From assembly GCF_029784165.1 (NCBI RefSeq), contig NC_073695.1, positions 234,843,844 to 234,907,843 on the forward strand: DNA of 64,000 bases, given 5' to 3'. This document shows, in pieces, positions 35,895 through 47,040 of the stretch. Under the pieces are notes generated by a model that was not told the DNA's origin, ran no database searches, and saw nothing but the letters and a program-made list of their open reading frames with translations. Within the stretch, counting starts at the first letter, position 1. The number at the start of each line of letters is the position of its first letter. The position numbers and the translations under genes are program-made. Origin of the DNA: Wyeomyia smithii. Lineage: Eukaryota; Arthropoda; Insecta; Diptera; Culicidae.

Positions 35895-35944
35895 TTAACG
35901 TTGATTGCTGTCCAATCATGGAGAAATGAGAAACAAAATAGTTG

Positions 35945-36060
35945 GAATTTTCCAGAAATTTTTTTTGAAGAGGTTGTGTATGGGACACGACCGCAAGATA
36001 ACGTAGAGTTATGACAGCCTGTCTAATGTTAATGAATTTCTTTCAATAGGTTATGGTTGG
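35945..36060 (+). repeat. Dispersed repeat, partner at 53.4 kb
   Basis: GAAGAGGTTGTGTATGGGAC then ACGACCGCAAGATAACG parallels AAAGAGGTTGTTTATAAGAC then ACAACCGCAATCTAACG at 53,440-53,480 in the same orientation. A weaker relative is AAGGTTGTATCCAAGATACG at 61,045. Confidence 0.55.
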
Positions 36061-36239
36061 TGATCTTGAATATCAGAATGGCATATCCACACGAAGTACG
36101 TTTTCGTTTCCTTTTTTGATGCTCTGTTGCCAATATGTTCTCAATGTGATTACCTGCCTGCTAGAGTGCGGGTAGCTATCGCAAACACACAGCAACAGAA
36201 AACGTATTCTGAGAAAACAGTAAAATAGGCAGTACTTTT

Positions 36240-36315
36240 AGAACGTCTTACGTCGAACCTACGACGACTGGCTTGTTAGGCCAGCATCGTACCTCGAGAC
36301 CATCTGGGACACCGT
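36240..36315 (-). mobile_element. SINE tRNA-like head, family S related
   Basis: The minus strand reads GTCCCAGATGGTCTCGAGGT then ACGATGCTGGCCTAACAAGC and CAGTCGTCGTAGGTTCGACG. The A box lies around TGGTCTCGAGG and the B box around GGTTCGACG. The head shares GAGGTACGATGCT with the 23.7-kb SINE, which lacks the GGCCTAACAAGCCAG insert. The body is not recognisable. Confidence 0.65.
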
Positions 36316-36499
36316 GAATCAAAAAAATTAAAAAGAAAACACAAAATTGTAAAAAAAGAAACATCTGGAAAAAATTCATTTTCTACGAATATGATTTTTT
36401 TTCTTCCAAGTTTGCACATTTTAAGCACATTACAATCCCGACATTTGATGCATGTCCACTCAAAGTATCAGACATCAAGTTTGGGGATTATTTCCCACA

Positions 36500-36870
36500 A
36501 CGAGTGTCTGTGTATGATAAAGAAACATTTTTTGCATCTAAACTGTTTGTCTTCGGTAAAGTTGTTTAGGTCGTACTTCCGGAAAAAATTCGCGCTCATT
36601 AAAAAAATAGAATTTTTTGAAAAAAAAAAAATCCAAAGTGTATTTTTTTAGATTGTCAAAATTATTATCTACAGCTTTACAAAGACACTATGCCAATCAA
36701 ACGAACTTTTTTGGTTCTCAAAATATTTGTGATCATCAATACCTTTCCAACATAGCATTTTTAAATAGCTTCTCAAAAATGAGCGTGTTTAAAAAAAAAA
36801 CCAATAGCACAAAATGGCATCTTTTGCACATAGGAACGTTTATGCGAAGTTTCAGCCTTTTTTTGTGGAA
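36500..36870 (+). repeat. Dispersed repeat copy
   Basis: Contains CTTCGGTAAAGTTG, TATGCCAATCAAACGAACTT, TAGCTTCTCAAAAATGAGCG and ACCAATAGCACAAAATGGCA. The same modules recur in the same order at 39,830-40,125 and in part within 4,813-6,620. Confidence 0.65.
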
Positions 36871-36904
36871 TTGTACTATTTTTATTGTTTTGTTTTTTTG
36901 ACGT

Positions 36905-37255
36905 TGACTAACGTCTATATCGAAGTTAGGCCCCTGAATTTGAAAATCTAGTAATTCAACCAGGGAAAACCAGGGAAAAGTGGTCAGGTTTTGAGCGCTT
37001 ATTTTGCAGTCATCTATAATCAGGTTTTCGAGGTTTTGGCATCAATCGATCAGAAATTCTTTTACGGTTAAATTTATGTAACAAAAACAAACTATTTTTT
37101 GAGATACACTATTGAAAAATTGGTAATCAATATCGATTGTCTAAATCATACCGCGCAGCCAATCACTATCCTCTTCCCAAGCACAGTCGACACTAACGGA
37201 TACAAACGATCTGACTTTGTTGTTATTGTTGTTGTCACTTTCTGTTTCCGATGTT
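36905..37255. other. Non-coding DNA before the tandem array
   Basis: No gene seen. A TTGTTATTGTTGTTGTC run lies at 37,219-37,236. Confidence 0.4.
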
Positions 37256-37258
37256 TAT

Positions 37259-38535
37259 GCTGCTGCTAGCGGAAAAAAACCTTGCAAATATGCATCTTTT
37301 TGTTGGTGTTAATTTTACGACAGCGGCCGACGCCCCATCATTTTAATTCCAAAACCGCACCAGTGACATGTGGACGCTAGGTGTTAGCAGCTGAAAGGAG
37401 GAAAGACAAAAGTGTACCGGTCATCTCGTGCCGGTTTCACCCGTTATGCTGGTGGCTGTTAGTAATAAATGGCACTGCAAAATACTAAAATGGCTGAAAT
37501 TCTGGACGGATTACCAGTAAACGAGAATAATCGGCAACTGGTACCTTTTGGTGCCTCGAAATTTTGTTATAGAAGCGGCTAATTGAATTTTCTGTTTTAT
37601 CAAATGCTGCTGCTAGCGAAAAAAACCTTGCAAAAATGAATGTTTGTGTTGGTGTTTATATTACGACAGCGGCCGGCGCAGCTTTCAAGAAACATTTGTC
37701 TCTACCATTTCATCATCTATGTAGCCCCTCCTTCTTTTTAATTATCTGACGATGCCTTGGTATAAAACGTATCGTTCGAACATTTCACCCCATCAGTTTT
37801 ATTACTAAGCCGTACCGGTTACATACGGACGCTATCTTGGAAGAATTCTGGACGGACTAACCAAAAACAAGGATATATTCGACAACTGACCCCTTTTGGT
37901 GCCTCGAAATTGTGTGATAGAAGCGGCTAATTGAATTTTCTGTTTTACAAAATGCTGCTGCTGGCGGATAAAACCTTGCAAATATGCATCTTTTTGTTGG
38001 TGTTAATTTTACGACAGCAGCCGGCGCCCCATCATTTAGATTCCAAAACCGCACCAGTAACATGTGGACGCTAGGTGTTAGCAGCTGAAAGGAGGAAAGA
38101 CAAAATAGTACCGGTCATCTCGTGCCGGTTTCACCCGTTATGCTGGTGGCTGTAAGTAATTCATGGCTACTGCATTATACTAAAATGACTGGAATTCTGG
38201 ACGGAATAACCAGTAAACGAGAATAATCGGCAACTGGCACCTTTTGGTGCCTCGAAGTTTTATAATAGAAGCGGTTAATTGAATTTTCTGTTTTACAAAA
38301 TGCTGTTGCTAGCGGAAAAAACCTTGCATAAATGCATGTTTGTGTTGGTGTTAATATTACGACAGCGGCCGGCGCAGCTTTCAAGAAAAATTTTTCCTTA
38401 CCATTCCATCATCTACTTAGCTCCTCCTTCTTTCTAATTATCTGACGAAGCCTTGGTATAAAACGTACCGTTCGAACATTTCACCCCATCATTTTGATTC
38501 CAAAACCGCACCAGTGACATACGGACGATACGGAT
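37259..38535. repeat. Dimeric tandem array of about 348-bp monomers
   Basis: Four head-to-tail monomers begin with GCTGCTGCTAGCGG-like sequence at 37,259, 37,606, 37,954 and 38,302, a period of 347-348 bp. Monomers 1 and 3 share an interior (GACATGTGGACGCTAGGTGT, GTCATCTCGTGCCGGTTTCA). Monomers 2 and 4 share a different interior (GCAGCTTTCAAGAAA, GCCTTGGTATAAAACGTA). All share the ends, including TTGGTGCCTCGAAATT and AAGCGGCTAATTGAATTTTC. This is a two-step, dimeric repeat of about 696 bp. The minus strand stays open through part of every monomer (KTENSISRFY, ISRHQK), which may be incidental. The class is unknown. Confidence 0.9.
37761..37797 (+). promoter_or_regulatory. Possible TATA plus initiator in monomer 2
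   Basis: TATAAAA at 37,761-37,767 is followed by an arthropod initiator-like TCAGT at 37,793-37,797, with its A 34 bp from the first T of TATAAAA. That spacing is a little long. Monomer 4 keeps the TATAAAA but reads CATCATTT at the initiator position. Functional status is unknown. Confidence 0.3.
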
Positions 38536-38539
38536 TTTT

Positions 38540-38800
38540 GTAATAAAGGTTTACAGCTATAGTAATTTGCAAGCAGTTTCGTCTAGTGCTAAAACGAATA
38601 TATTGAGAATCTTCGCAATGTCTCGACACATGAACATGATTTATAAGCGCAATTCTCGGAATACATCGAATTTGTTAATTCTAATGTTTGCCTTGTCATT
38701 TCATACTACGAACAAATGCTTTTCTAATTCGAATACCTGGGAAGCGGGGATGCCAATATAAATAAGGTTTCATCCATATATGTCATTTATATTATTTATT
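38540..38800. other. Non-coding DNA after the array
   Basis: A 64-codon frame at 38,567-38,761 lacks recognisable features and is not called as a gene. Confidence 0.4.
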
Positions 38801-38912
38801 AATTATTGTTCAAAGCGCTCTAACGTCAGCAAATAAGAAAGCACTGTTAGATGAAAAATATAGAGTCCTACGTCATGCGGTCGGGTCTTTAATACCACCC
38901 TCCTACTATTTT
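38800..38912 (+). repeat. Direct repeat, copy 1
   Basis: CTACGTCATGCGGTCGGGTC then TTTAATACCACCCTCCTACT, preceded by GCACTGTTAGATGAAAAATA. Its partner is at 39,530-39,685. Confidence 0.65.
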
Positions 38913-39184
38913 AAATACATGAAGTTATGCTGGGCTGGAGCAAACCTAGCTTGAGCTTTATCTATTTAGTGTCAAACAATTTTTAAATTTAAAATTTTTG
39001 CTTGAATCGTTCTGGTCTCCAATTTCAGATAGTTTCGTTGAATTTGCTTTTTGCTTAGATAGGAAAATTCTACCCAATTCGCTAAATTAAATGATTGTCT
39101 TGGTAGTGCAGTTACGAACGAAGGTTTGATTCGAATATGTATGAAATGACAGCGATTAAATAAGAGAGATCCATTCTTCTAGTA

Positions 39185-39502
39185 CAGCGGTTCTCAACCT
39201 TTTTTTGTCCGCGTACCCCTTGGGGATATTTTCCATATCGATTGTACCTCGTGGTTTGGAATGTTCTCGCAGAGTGGGAGAAAATAGTGGTAGATCATGT
39301 TGTGGTAGTCTAGTTCAGGTTTCAAATTGAAATAAGGTTTGTTTGATTGCTACAGTCATGTTTTAAGAGCAAGATTGAACAATAAATGAAGTATTATAAA
39401 GAAAAATTGCTTTGTCCGCCATTACTGATTTTTATTTCGCGTACCCCCTGAAGGCCTTCGAGTACCCCCAGGTGTATGCGTACCCCAAGTTGAGAACCGC
39501 TG
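39185..39502 (+). mobile_element. 318-bp hAT-type MITE, copy 1
   Basis: Inverted ends CAGCGGTTCTCAACCT and GTTGAGAACCGCTG are typical of hAT (Charlie-like) elements. A perfect 8-bp duplication TTCTAGTA flanks it (39,177-39,184 and 39,503-39,510). The interior has GCGTACCCC-type subterminal repeats near both ends. A second 318-bp copy in the other orientation lies at 55,707-56,024. No transposase is encoded, so movement must rely on an element elsewhere. Confidence 0.92.
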
Positions 39503-39518
39503 TTCTAGTATATATTAT

Positions 39519-39690
39519 AATTTATAACGTTTTAACGTCTCAGCATTCAGAAATGCACTGTTAGATAAAATTGCAACAAATACTGGAGTTGCAATTCCCT
39601 CTACTATGTGTTTTAATGGAATATAAAAATACGGTAGTCAACGTCATGCGGTCGTGTCTTGAATACCACCCTCCTACTATTTTTCTCCAA
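39519..39690 (+). repeat. Direct repeat, copy 2
   Basis: TCAACGTCATGCGGTCGTGT then CTTGAATACCACCCTCCTAC, preceded by GCACTGTTAGATAAAATTGC. Partner of 38,800-38,912, with about 60 extra bases in the middle. Confidence 0.65.
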
Positions 39691-39829
39691 GTTCGGCAAA
39701 CAATTTTTGGGTAGCTTATAATGTGTAGTTTTTATATAAGAAAATCAGATTCATAAAAACTTAGTTTTCAGTGATATTCAGTTTATAGTTATAGTGTTGT
39801 TTTTTTATAATTTTTTTTTTGAAGCACAA

Positions 39830-40125
39830 AATTACTGTCTACAACCATCTTGAAGATGTTATACCAATCAAACTAACGTTGTGACTTTATTTCTTTTCTT
39901 TTTTCTGGAGAATTTTAACTTTTTCGTTTCTCACCTCTCCATGATCGGACAATCATCAATGTTTAGCTAGTTATTGTAGTTTTTGTTAACAAAAAAATAG
40001 GTTTTTTAGATGAACCCGATTTGACTCTGAAAATTTTTGTATTCATCAATACTTTTTCTGCATAGCATTTTTACATAGCTTCTCAGAAACGAGTCGTGAT
40101 TCAAAACCAATAGCACAAAATGACA
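39830..40125 (+). repeat. Dispersed repeat copy
   Basis: Contains TATACCAATCAAACTAACGT, TAGCTTCTCAGAAACGAGTC and ACCAATAGCACAAAATGACA, the same module order as 36,500-36,870. Confidence 0.6.
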
Positions 40126-40511
40126 TCAACCAAACTAAAAATGGTCGATAAAAAAGGTGGAAAAATGGTCAATTCATGTTGAGTAGTTTATGGTTTTTAT
40201 GGTGACCATATTCATGAAATAATCTGTTAATCGTCATTAGCAATAACATTGTAGTTTTTCCTTGATTGCACACCAATGGAAATAGTGTACCGGTGCGATG
40301 AAAGACCAACTCCACCTGTACTTACGGTGTTGTTGCCTTCACCAGCATGTTTTCTTTCAAGACTTCAGATTTTATTAGGTTCTAACTGCAGGTTAATTAA
40401 TTATTAGGAAAATGAATAATTTGAAACTTTACAAAAAATCTTGACCTTCGATATTAGTCTTAAGTTCATGGAAGTAAACATTATTTGAAGTGTTGGGACG
40501 GGGAGATTCTG

Positions 40512-40740
40512 TCATTTTTTTAATACTGGTGCTTATTATGGGAGTCACTTCATAGTGAAAACAGAGTGAAGTGAATAAAGCCCTATTACGGGACTCATGT
40601 GAGTGAGAAAAATGTCGCAAAGTGACATCTGGGTTATTATGAGTGTCATATAAGTGTAGTGAAAACGGAAAAAGCGACGTTTCGCGTGGAATTATTTCAC
40701 GACCATTTTTAACGGTGAAATGATTTCACGAAAATAGGGA
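40512..40740. repeat. Iterated TTATTAYGGGASTCA motif block
   Basis: Variants TTATTATGGGAGTCAC (40,534), CTATTACGGGACTCATGTGA (40,583) and TTATTATGAGTGTCAT (40,634), with several GTGAA/TTCAC words. It may be part of a small element. No ends could be defined. Confidence 0.4.
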
Positions 40741-40774
40741 AGTTGATACAGACAATAACACAGTTGGTGTCTAC

Positions 40775-41402
40775 CAGGGCTCACACTTTCGAAACAAAAC
40801 AATGAAACTGATTATTCCGCGCTGTCATTTCGATTCGAACAATTTCATTTTCAGTTGATTCCTTCCGGCTGCTGTCATCGAATCACTTCTTTCTCTTTTT
40901 CCCGTTTGTTGTTCATCGGATCGTTTCAAATGAAACTGATGACTTCAATTGACGGAGAGAGAGACTTTTTCATTTCCTTCAGCGTCTCAATTGAAACTAG
41001 CACCGCATCACGTCGTTTGATGATAGTTTTCTGATTCCGCAAGCCGCATTTAAAACGGCAATGGCATCCAATGAATACGTCACGCAAATTCTGATCAACA
41101 TTTCGGAATTTTTTCCGCAGTTGATCACTGGTGCTGCGTAACCACTTCGGATTGGGAAACTGGTTTTAGTGTTCTCCGTTTCATATCGTCACGGTTTTCT
41201 TTTCCCCCTCGTCCATATATTTGCGCGAAGTACTGTGTGGAAGCTACCTGTCTTCGTTAGCGCTTGTTTTCATTTTCGATTGAGAATCGTCATGTGAGAG
41301 TGACGGTGATAATTTTTTCTTTCAATTGAAACGCATTTGTATCAGTTTCTAGCCCTTCAGTTGTCGAAATCAAAGCAAGAGCTTCCGAGTAGTCAGGCTC
41401 TG
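40775..41402. mobile_element. 628-bp hAT-like MITE
   Basis: The left end CAGGGCTCACAC and right end (inverted) CAGAGCCTGAC are flanked by a perfect 8-bp duplication GTGTCTAC (40,767-40,774 and 41,403-41,410). The interior carries repeated palindromic TTTCAATTGAAAC-like words (about 40,930, 40,990 and 41,320). These may be binding sites. The terminal repeats are short and diverged, so the call rests mostly on the target duplication and the CAGRGC ends. Confidence 0.65.
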
Positions 41403-41665
41403 GTGTCTACTCATGTCGTTTGTGCTGGACATGCTCGCATGTGATTGGTTCATTGTTCGCGGAGATTTGTGCTTATCATTATTTATAAATTTTCACGGTG
41501 TAGCGATGAAATAATAATGATAACTAGCATATTACAAATTGTCCTTCATTTCACATCCAACTTCCAACAACATGTTAAGTAATGTTATCCATGATACGGA
41601 ACATTTGTCAGTTTAATTATCAATATTAAAGAATGTACTACAGTGTAGAAAACAAAGACATAGAA

Positions 41666-41795
41666 ATAGTTATCGGTTTCCGTTATACTCTACTAGAAAA
41701 TTTTTTGGAAATAAATATTGAAATTCAGTCCGCGCAAATATATATTTCGACTGTGACATCTAGCAGAGTATAACGGAAACCGATAACTATTTCTT
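41666..41795. mobile_element. Hairpin MITE of about 130 bp
   Basis: AAATAGTTATCGGTTTCCGT and its exact inverse extend through TATACTCT to form arms of about 34 bp with a single mismatch around a loop of about 60 bp. ACAAAGACATAG occurs just left (41,656) and again at 41,848. Confidence 0.75.
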
Positions 41796-41885
41796 TGATT
41801 TCTCAATCATTCTGCTAAGACGCTCGGTATAGATTTTCTAAATTTAACAAAGACATAGTCCTACGTCAAAAAACTTGTTAATTGT

Positions 41886-43470
41886 TCACCTGCCCGACAA
41901 AAACACTCTGTGCTAAATTTCAGCTCAATTGTACTTAAAATAAGGTGTCGCAAAGTAAATAAAGTTTGGCATTTAAAAATCCGAAAAATCACCCAAGGAA
42001 TTGTTTTATTTTTTTTCTGATGATGCAAGATCCCAACGCTTCACGCATTTTTAAGCCATCTGGGATCAAAAAAATTAAAAGAGTGTTCGAAAACCAAAAT
42101 TTGATGTACCCCACCACCCTTGATTGAATATGGGTCATTCCATACGAAGTGTACATGCCACTTGGACACGACCATCACAGATTTTTTTCAAAGTTGGGGG
42201 AATTATTCATCTACTGTCTCTTTGGAAAAATCCCAATTTTGGTGTCGATTGGAATACCTCCCGCTCTCCAGGACCCCCCTCTTCATTGCAAAGTCGCGCA
42301 ATCTTTGTCAAAAATCTCTTTATTCTTTTTCTTACAATTCATAGACGTAAGATGTCCGAAAAATATTGAGAGATGGTTTTTGAAGAAAATAGACCAAGGA
42401 ATCCAGAAAAAATATAAGTTTTGACCGGAATTGTTGCCAGATAAATTATTTTTGTATTTAAAAACTAAATTTACATTTTTCGTCAAATGCAGCCATTTTT
42501 ATTTTAAATTTGATAATTTCATCATTGGATTCATTGGAAAACTTCACATAAAAAACAACTATCATCCCAAGGTTATATAAGCCGATCTCGAGATATAACA
42601 ATTATACGAAAAAAGTTGTTAATTTCGTAATTATTTTATTTTATAATTTATAGACGTACGACAACCGAAAAATAGTGATAAGTAAATTTTGAGGAAAACA
42701 AATCAAGGAATCCAGAGAAAATATTATTTTTTCCCGGAAGTGTTGCCAGATAGATTATTTTTGTATTTTAAAATTAAATTTGCATTTTCCGGCCAATGCA
42801 GCTTATTTTATTTTAAATTTGATGGTTTCATCGTGTTTCTCAGAAAATTTTACTTAAGAAGCACTTACCACTTTGTGGTAATATGGACTAAGCTTGAGAT
42901 ATAATATTTAAAAAAAAAATTAATTACGAAACTCAGAATTATTTTCGTAAAAATGCTATAAATCGAGATTGGCTCATATTACCACGGAGTGATAAGTGTT
43001 TCTTACGTAAAACTTTCCAAGAAATACGATGAAAACATCAAATTTAAAATAAAATTAGCTGCATTGGCCGAAAAATGCAAATTTAATTCCAAAATACAAA
43101 AATAATCTATCTGGCAACACTTCCGGTCAAAAATAATATTTTCTCTGGATTCCTTGGTTTGTTTTCCTCAAAATTCACCTATCACTATTTTTCGGGTGTC
43201 TTACGTCTATAAATTGTAAAATAAAATAATTACGAAATTAACAACTTTTTTCGTAAAAATGTTATAATTCGAGATCGGCTTATATTACCTCGGGATGATA
43301 GTTGTTTTTTATGTGAAATTTTCCAAGCAAGACGATGAAATTATCAAATTTAAAAAAATAAATTTTTACAGATCTCTCAGGGCCAAACTTCAAACGCTTT
43401 GCGCCACCGCATTTTAGATCCGATTGAGTTGAAATTTTGCACAGGGTGTTTTTTCAAACAGGTGAACATT
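41886..43470. repeat. Large A-B-B'-A' palindrome (foldback)
   Basis: Unit A (about 42,345-42,645) and unit B (42,652-42,915) are tandem relatives with a period near 307 bp. Both have ACCAAGGAATCCAG- or TCAAGGAATCCAG-type starts and a TTGCCAGATAGATTATTTTT-like core. They are followed by inverted B' (42,945-43,210) and partial A' (43,212-43,365). The axis is near 42,930. The outer ends are also inverted: TCACCTG...GCTCAATTG at 41,886-41,990 matches 43,380-43,470 reversed. The left side holds about 220 bp (42,120-42,340) with no partner. Transcription through it would give a long double-stranded RNA stem. No protein is encoded. Confidence 0.85.
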
Positions 43471-44555
43471 ATGTTCACCTACATACCACGTGGACAGATT
43501 ATCAACGTTTTTGACCCCACCCCCTCCCCCTCCGTGGTCAACTGCCCATATAAATTGGTTTGGCCACTACTGGCCGAGTTCCAGAACTCGGTTCCGGGAA
43601 TGGTTCCGAGATCTAGCTTGCGGCATATCAAAGAACTCGGACAGAAACGGCCATTAGTCGTCCAAGTGGCCAATTTCTGATCACCAATAGTGTTTTTTTG
43701 CAAAAACTTAAAGTTTGATATGTCGCAAGCTAAGTTTCGCTACCGTTTTTAATCTAGCCTGTGTCTCTGGAAGGGTACTTACCCCACGGTTCCCCTCGAT
43801 AAATCCGGAACAACGGAAAATTTCGGAATGTCCCCTACTGTCCAAAAAACTATGATAAATTTGTGATCTTTTGAAAAAGGTTCGATCAAAATCGGTTCAG
43901 AACTTGCGGAATGGCAGGTAAGAGAATTTTTATTTTTTCGGCTCTGGAGGGGTCGGGTACGCAAGTGTTAACTGCCCAACCATTTTTGCAAACAGTTAAA
44001 AATTTTAATTCCATTTTTTACAAAACACTATACTGATGAAAGGTACCACAAACTTTCCTGAACAACCACTCAACTCGACACAACCCAACGAATCTACCTC
44101 AATGACGTCCAATAGAAGATTTTTTTGGGATTTTAATTTTATTTTCCTAAAAAAAGAAAAAAAAAAACTGGAGATCAATGAACTGAGAACTGCATTCGAA
44201 AATTCGACGTGAATGCAGAACAACACTATTGTTCCGGTATCATAAGACAGCTTAGTCGGAAGGCCTGTAACGGACCTTTCGCAAATGTTGAATTTTTTTT
44301 TCGCTCATAATGAATGTATCATCAAAAGAAATAAATCAGTTTTCTGCAAGTTCATCCACCTATATTGATAGCAGGAAAAAAATTCCAAATTTTTAGGTAT
44401 CGCCAGTTATATCCATCTAATTTCAGACAAAACGAAAAACAATTGAAAGATCTCTCTTGGAATATTTTAGCCTTTTTAACAAATTCACTAAGTTTTTTTT
44501 TTTGAAAATGATCCTTTTGTTACATTTTCTAGTAGCCATAAGTTTTTAATTGCAA
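43471..44555. other. Non-coding DNA with repeat flavour
   Basis: AGGTGAACATTATGTTCACC at 43,460-43,479 is itself a hairpin at the palindrome edge. AACTCGG words recur at 43,585-43,640. No coding frame is supported. Confidence 0.4.
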
Positions 44556-47040
44556 CTCCAGCTCATTTATCCAAATAATATGTTAGTCACACACTCGGTC
44601 CACACATAACAAAACAAACCGTCAACTCCGTTCCAGCTCGTAATTTTCCCTGGTATGACAATACGTCTGGTGGGGATCGTACAGCCAGCAAGGAACACAT
44701 TCCTTCGAACCCAAGGCGGCTCTGCACTGCTGCTGATGAAGATTAATTCCAGCATTTTCTTCCAACCGAGGAGAATAGTTAGCCGATGAACGACCGAGGA
44801 TGTGAATAATGAATTCATTGTCCGGACGTTGTTCTTTCGGTCAACTGTCTGCAATTGCGGCTTATCACACCAGCCAACCAACTCAGAATCGGCTGTGGTT
44901 GGACAATTCGATCTTCGGAATAATGCAGCGCCTGTTTACCTTGTCACAGTTAGTTTGTAATCCTAATCCCTGCTGCCAGGAAATTGTCACATTTGCATAA
45001 TTTACAGCGAATCGAATTAACGTTTGACTCTCGACTGGTGTCTGAGAATGTCCAAAATTTGTCTTGATAAAAATCAACTGTTAGCTCTGTTTTCATCCTA
45101 AGGGAAATTTGAATATGATAAAAATAATGCCTAGCAATCGAATGGATAACCAAACCATTTTCGTACGGTGTCTGGCGTTGGCAGGCGCGATGGTTGAAAT
45201 TGTGCCTACTTGAACTCTTATTTAACCGACAAAGCGCGTAAACATTCGCTCCAGCAAGGTGCCAGACAAAAGAGCGCGTCGAGCGATGATGCTGTTCAAA
45301 CTTCAAGTTGACATGTGTATGAAGTATGAGGGCAAAATATGAAAATAAAAAAAAAACTGTCGACAAAAAGTCATGTTTGAGTACGAAGAATAATTCCTTT
45401 TTTCCTCTATCCGGTGATAGTAGAACTTTGGCTTAGAGTAATGAAAAAGTGAACTCGCACACCGAGTGGGTAGAAAGTACGATGCAGCTCACAGATAAAG
45501 GACAAAGCGATGTTGGCTCGAGGAAAACTAGGTTCCCAGCCAGGGTTGAATGAATTTTTAAAAAGGCTCGTAGACGGGAACGTGTGTACAACTGAGTGCT
45601 ACAAAGCAACCTCGTGGGGACTGACTGACAGGAGCAAGAAGCGAGGCAGGCAAAAGTAGTCCCAGGACCATCCATCCACAAAAACCGTGCGGACAAAGTG
45701 GCAAGGAGCTTAATTATAATGATTGCACGTCGGCCGGTGCTCAGTCGTTATTCGCGAGGATGGTCGTTAGGGAAAAATGTGGAAACGAGAGATGTCCTCA
45801 TCCGTGGATGCCAGAGTTTATGATGAAGCCGTTGGAGGATAGTCAGGTTCGGTAAGGACAGTTTCAACTGGCAGTGGTCCATTGTGTGTCGACTAATTGA
45901 AAACGAGTTGAAACCTCCGAGCGAACGGAGCTTTCTGAGTGGCAAACACAACGATGGGGAAACATTTTGGTTTACGATGGAGACGCGTGATGTTTCACAA
46001 ACAAAGTTAATTCATTTAATGGACTCGCATCCTGCTTCGAACAAAATTTGCCCTTCCAAGCTGATGATGTTAATTTCCATGCGATAGTTTACTCCCTCCA
46101 GGAGGGAACTAATCCAGGCTGGAGACGTGTTCTGCTTGCCAAAACAACAACAGAAACATTCTAAGTTGCACCAAAACACTGATTTAATCTGAGGGTACTG
46201 AGGGAATCAATACCTTCCGTTTCTCGTACAGGGTAGAGACACAGCGCACACTTGTTATCCACTGCTGGCTTTTGCTAAAGACTCTTCATGCATGCGACCC
46301 CAAAGGACTGAACATCCTTGCTGTGCTGCTTTTCCCACCGATAGTAGCTTCGAAGAAAAATAACTCCGAAAGACACTTGCAAATGTTGCTGTTTTTCAAC
46401 ATGGCCCATCAACCAGTAAAGTATGTTATCTTATAACACACTAGCTGGACATAACGTGTGCTCGTGTATGTGTATGAGTACTTTCGTCCTTGTTGTGGTT
46501 ATTTGCTCGACCGCAGGCACACCAAGTAATGTTTTTACACCCTCGATACAGTTTAAGATTCCAATATCCTTTACCGGATTCGGGACGACGAAGGAAAATT
46601 CGATTTTCTAGAAAAACGATGACTTACTGGATGCTAACTTGCTGACCAAACTTTTGCCCGGGGCAAAATTTATCCTTACGCTCTGGTTTTACTGTACATA
46701 GCTGCCGAGGTGATGACATTTAAGACGAAAGATTTAAGTTGTCGGTTTCACACCGCAGGCGAAAATCTATTCGCATCATCAATTAACTGGGAATTGTTTT
46801 GAAGCCATCGTACCGAAAGTGAGAATGCCAACTTAATACCACCTCAATCAGCACCTCATAGTAGTCACACTCACGCAGTAAGTCATCACACTCGCCCACC
46901 CCGCTCTTGATGGGTTTCCACTTTGGATTATTTGCACACAGCTAACATATGTTAAGTACGACCAAAACGTGACTCTATCTACCCACTCGGAGAGTGTGTT
47001 TGGTACCTTTCCTCTTGCAGTCGGAACCTCGTCGGGTGAT
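44556..47040. other. Apparently single-copy non-coding DNA
   Basis: GC-richer than the repeat zones, with no transposon relics. The minus strand at 45,011-44,987 reads TTCGCTGTAAATTATGCAAA, near-identical to 18,103. Open frames on both strands are short and unremarkable. Confidence 0.4.

Noticed and set aside
37857..38384. Two minus-strand frames sharing KTENSI.RFY and SRHQK
   Set aside because: The shared peptide follows from the 348-bp tandem repeat. No start, no known family and interruptions elsewhere in the array, so it is not called as a gene.
42120..42486. Several overlapping open frames at the palindrome edge
   Set aside because: All frames and both strands are partly open in AT-rich repeat sequence; no conserved composition.
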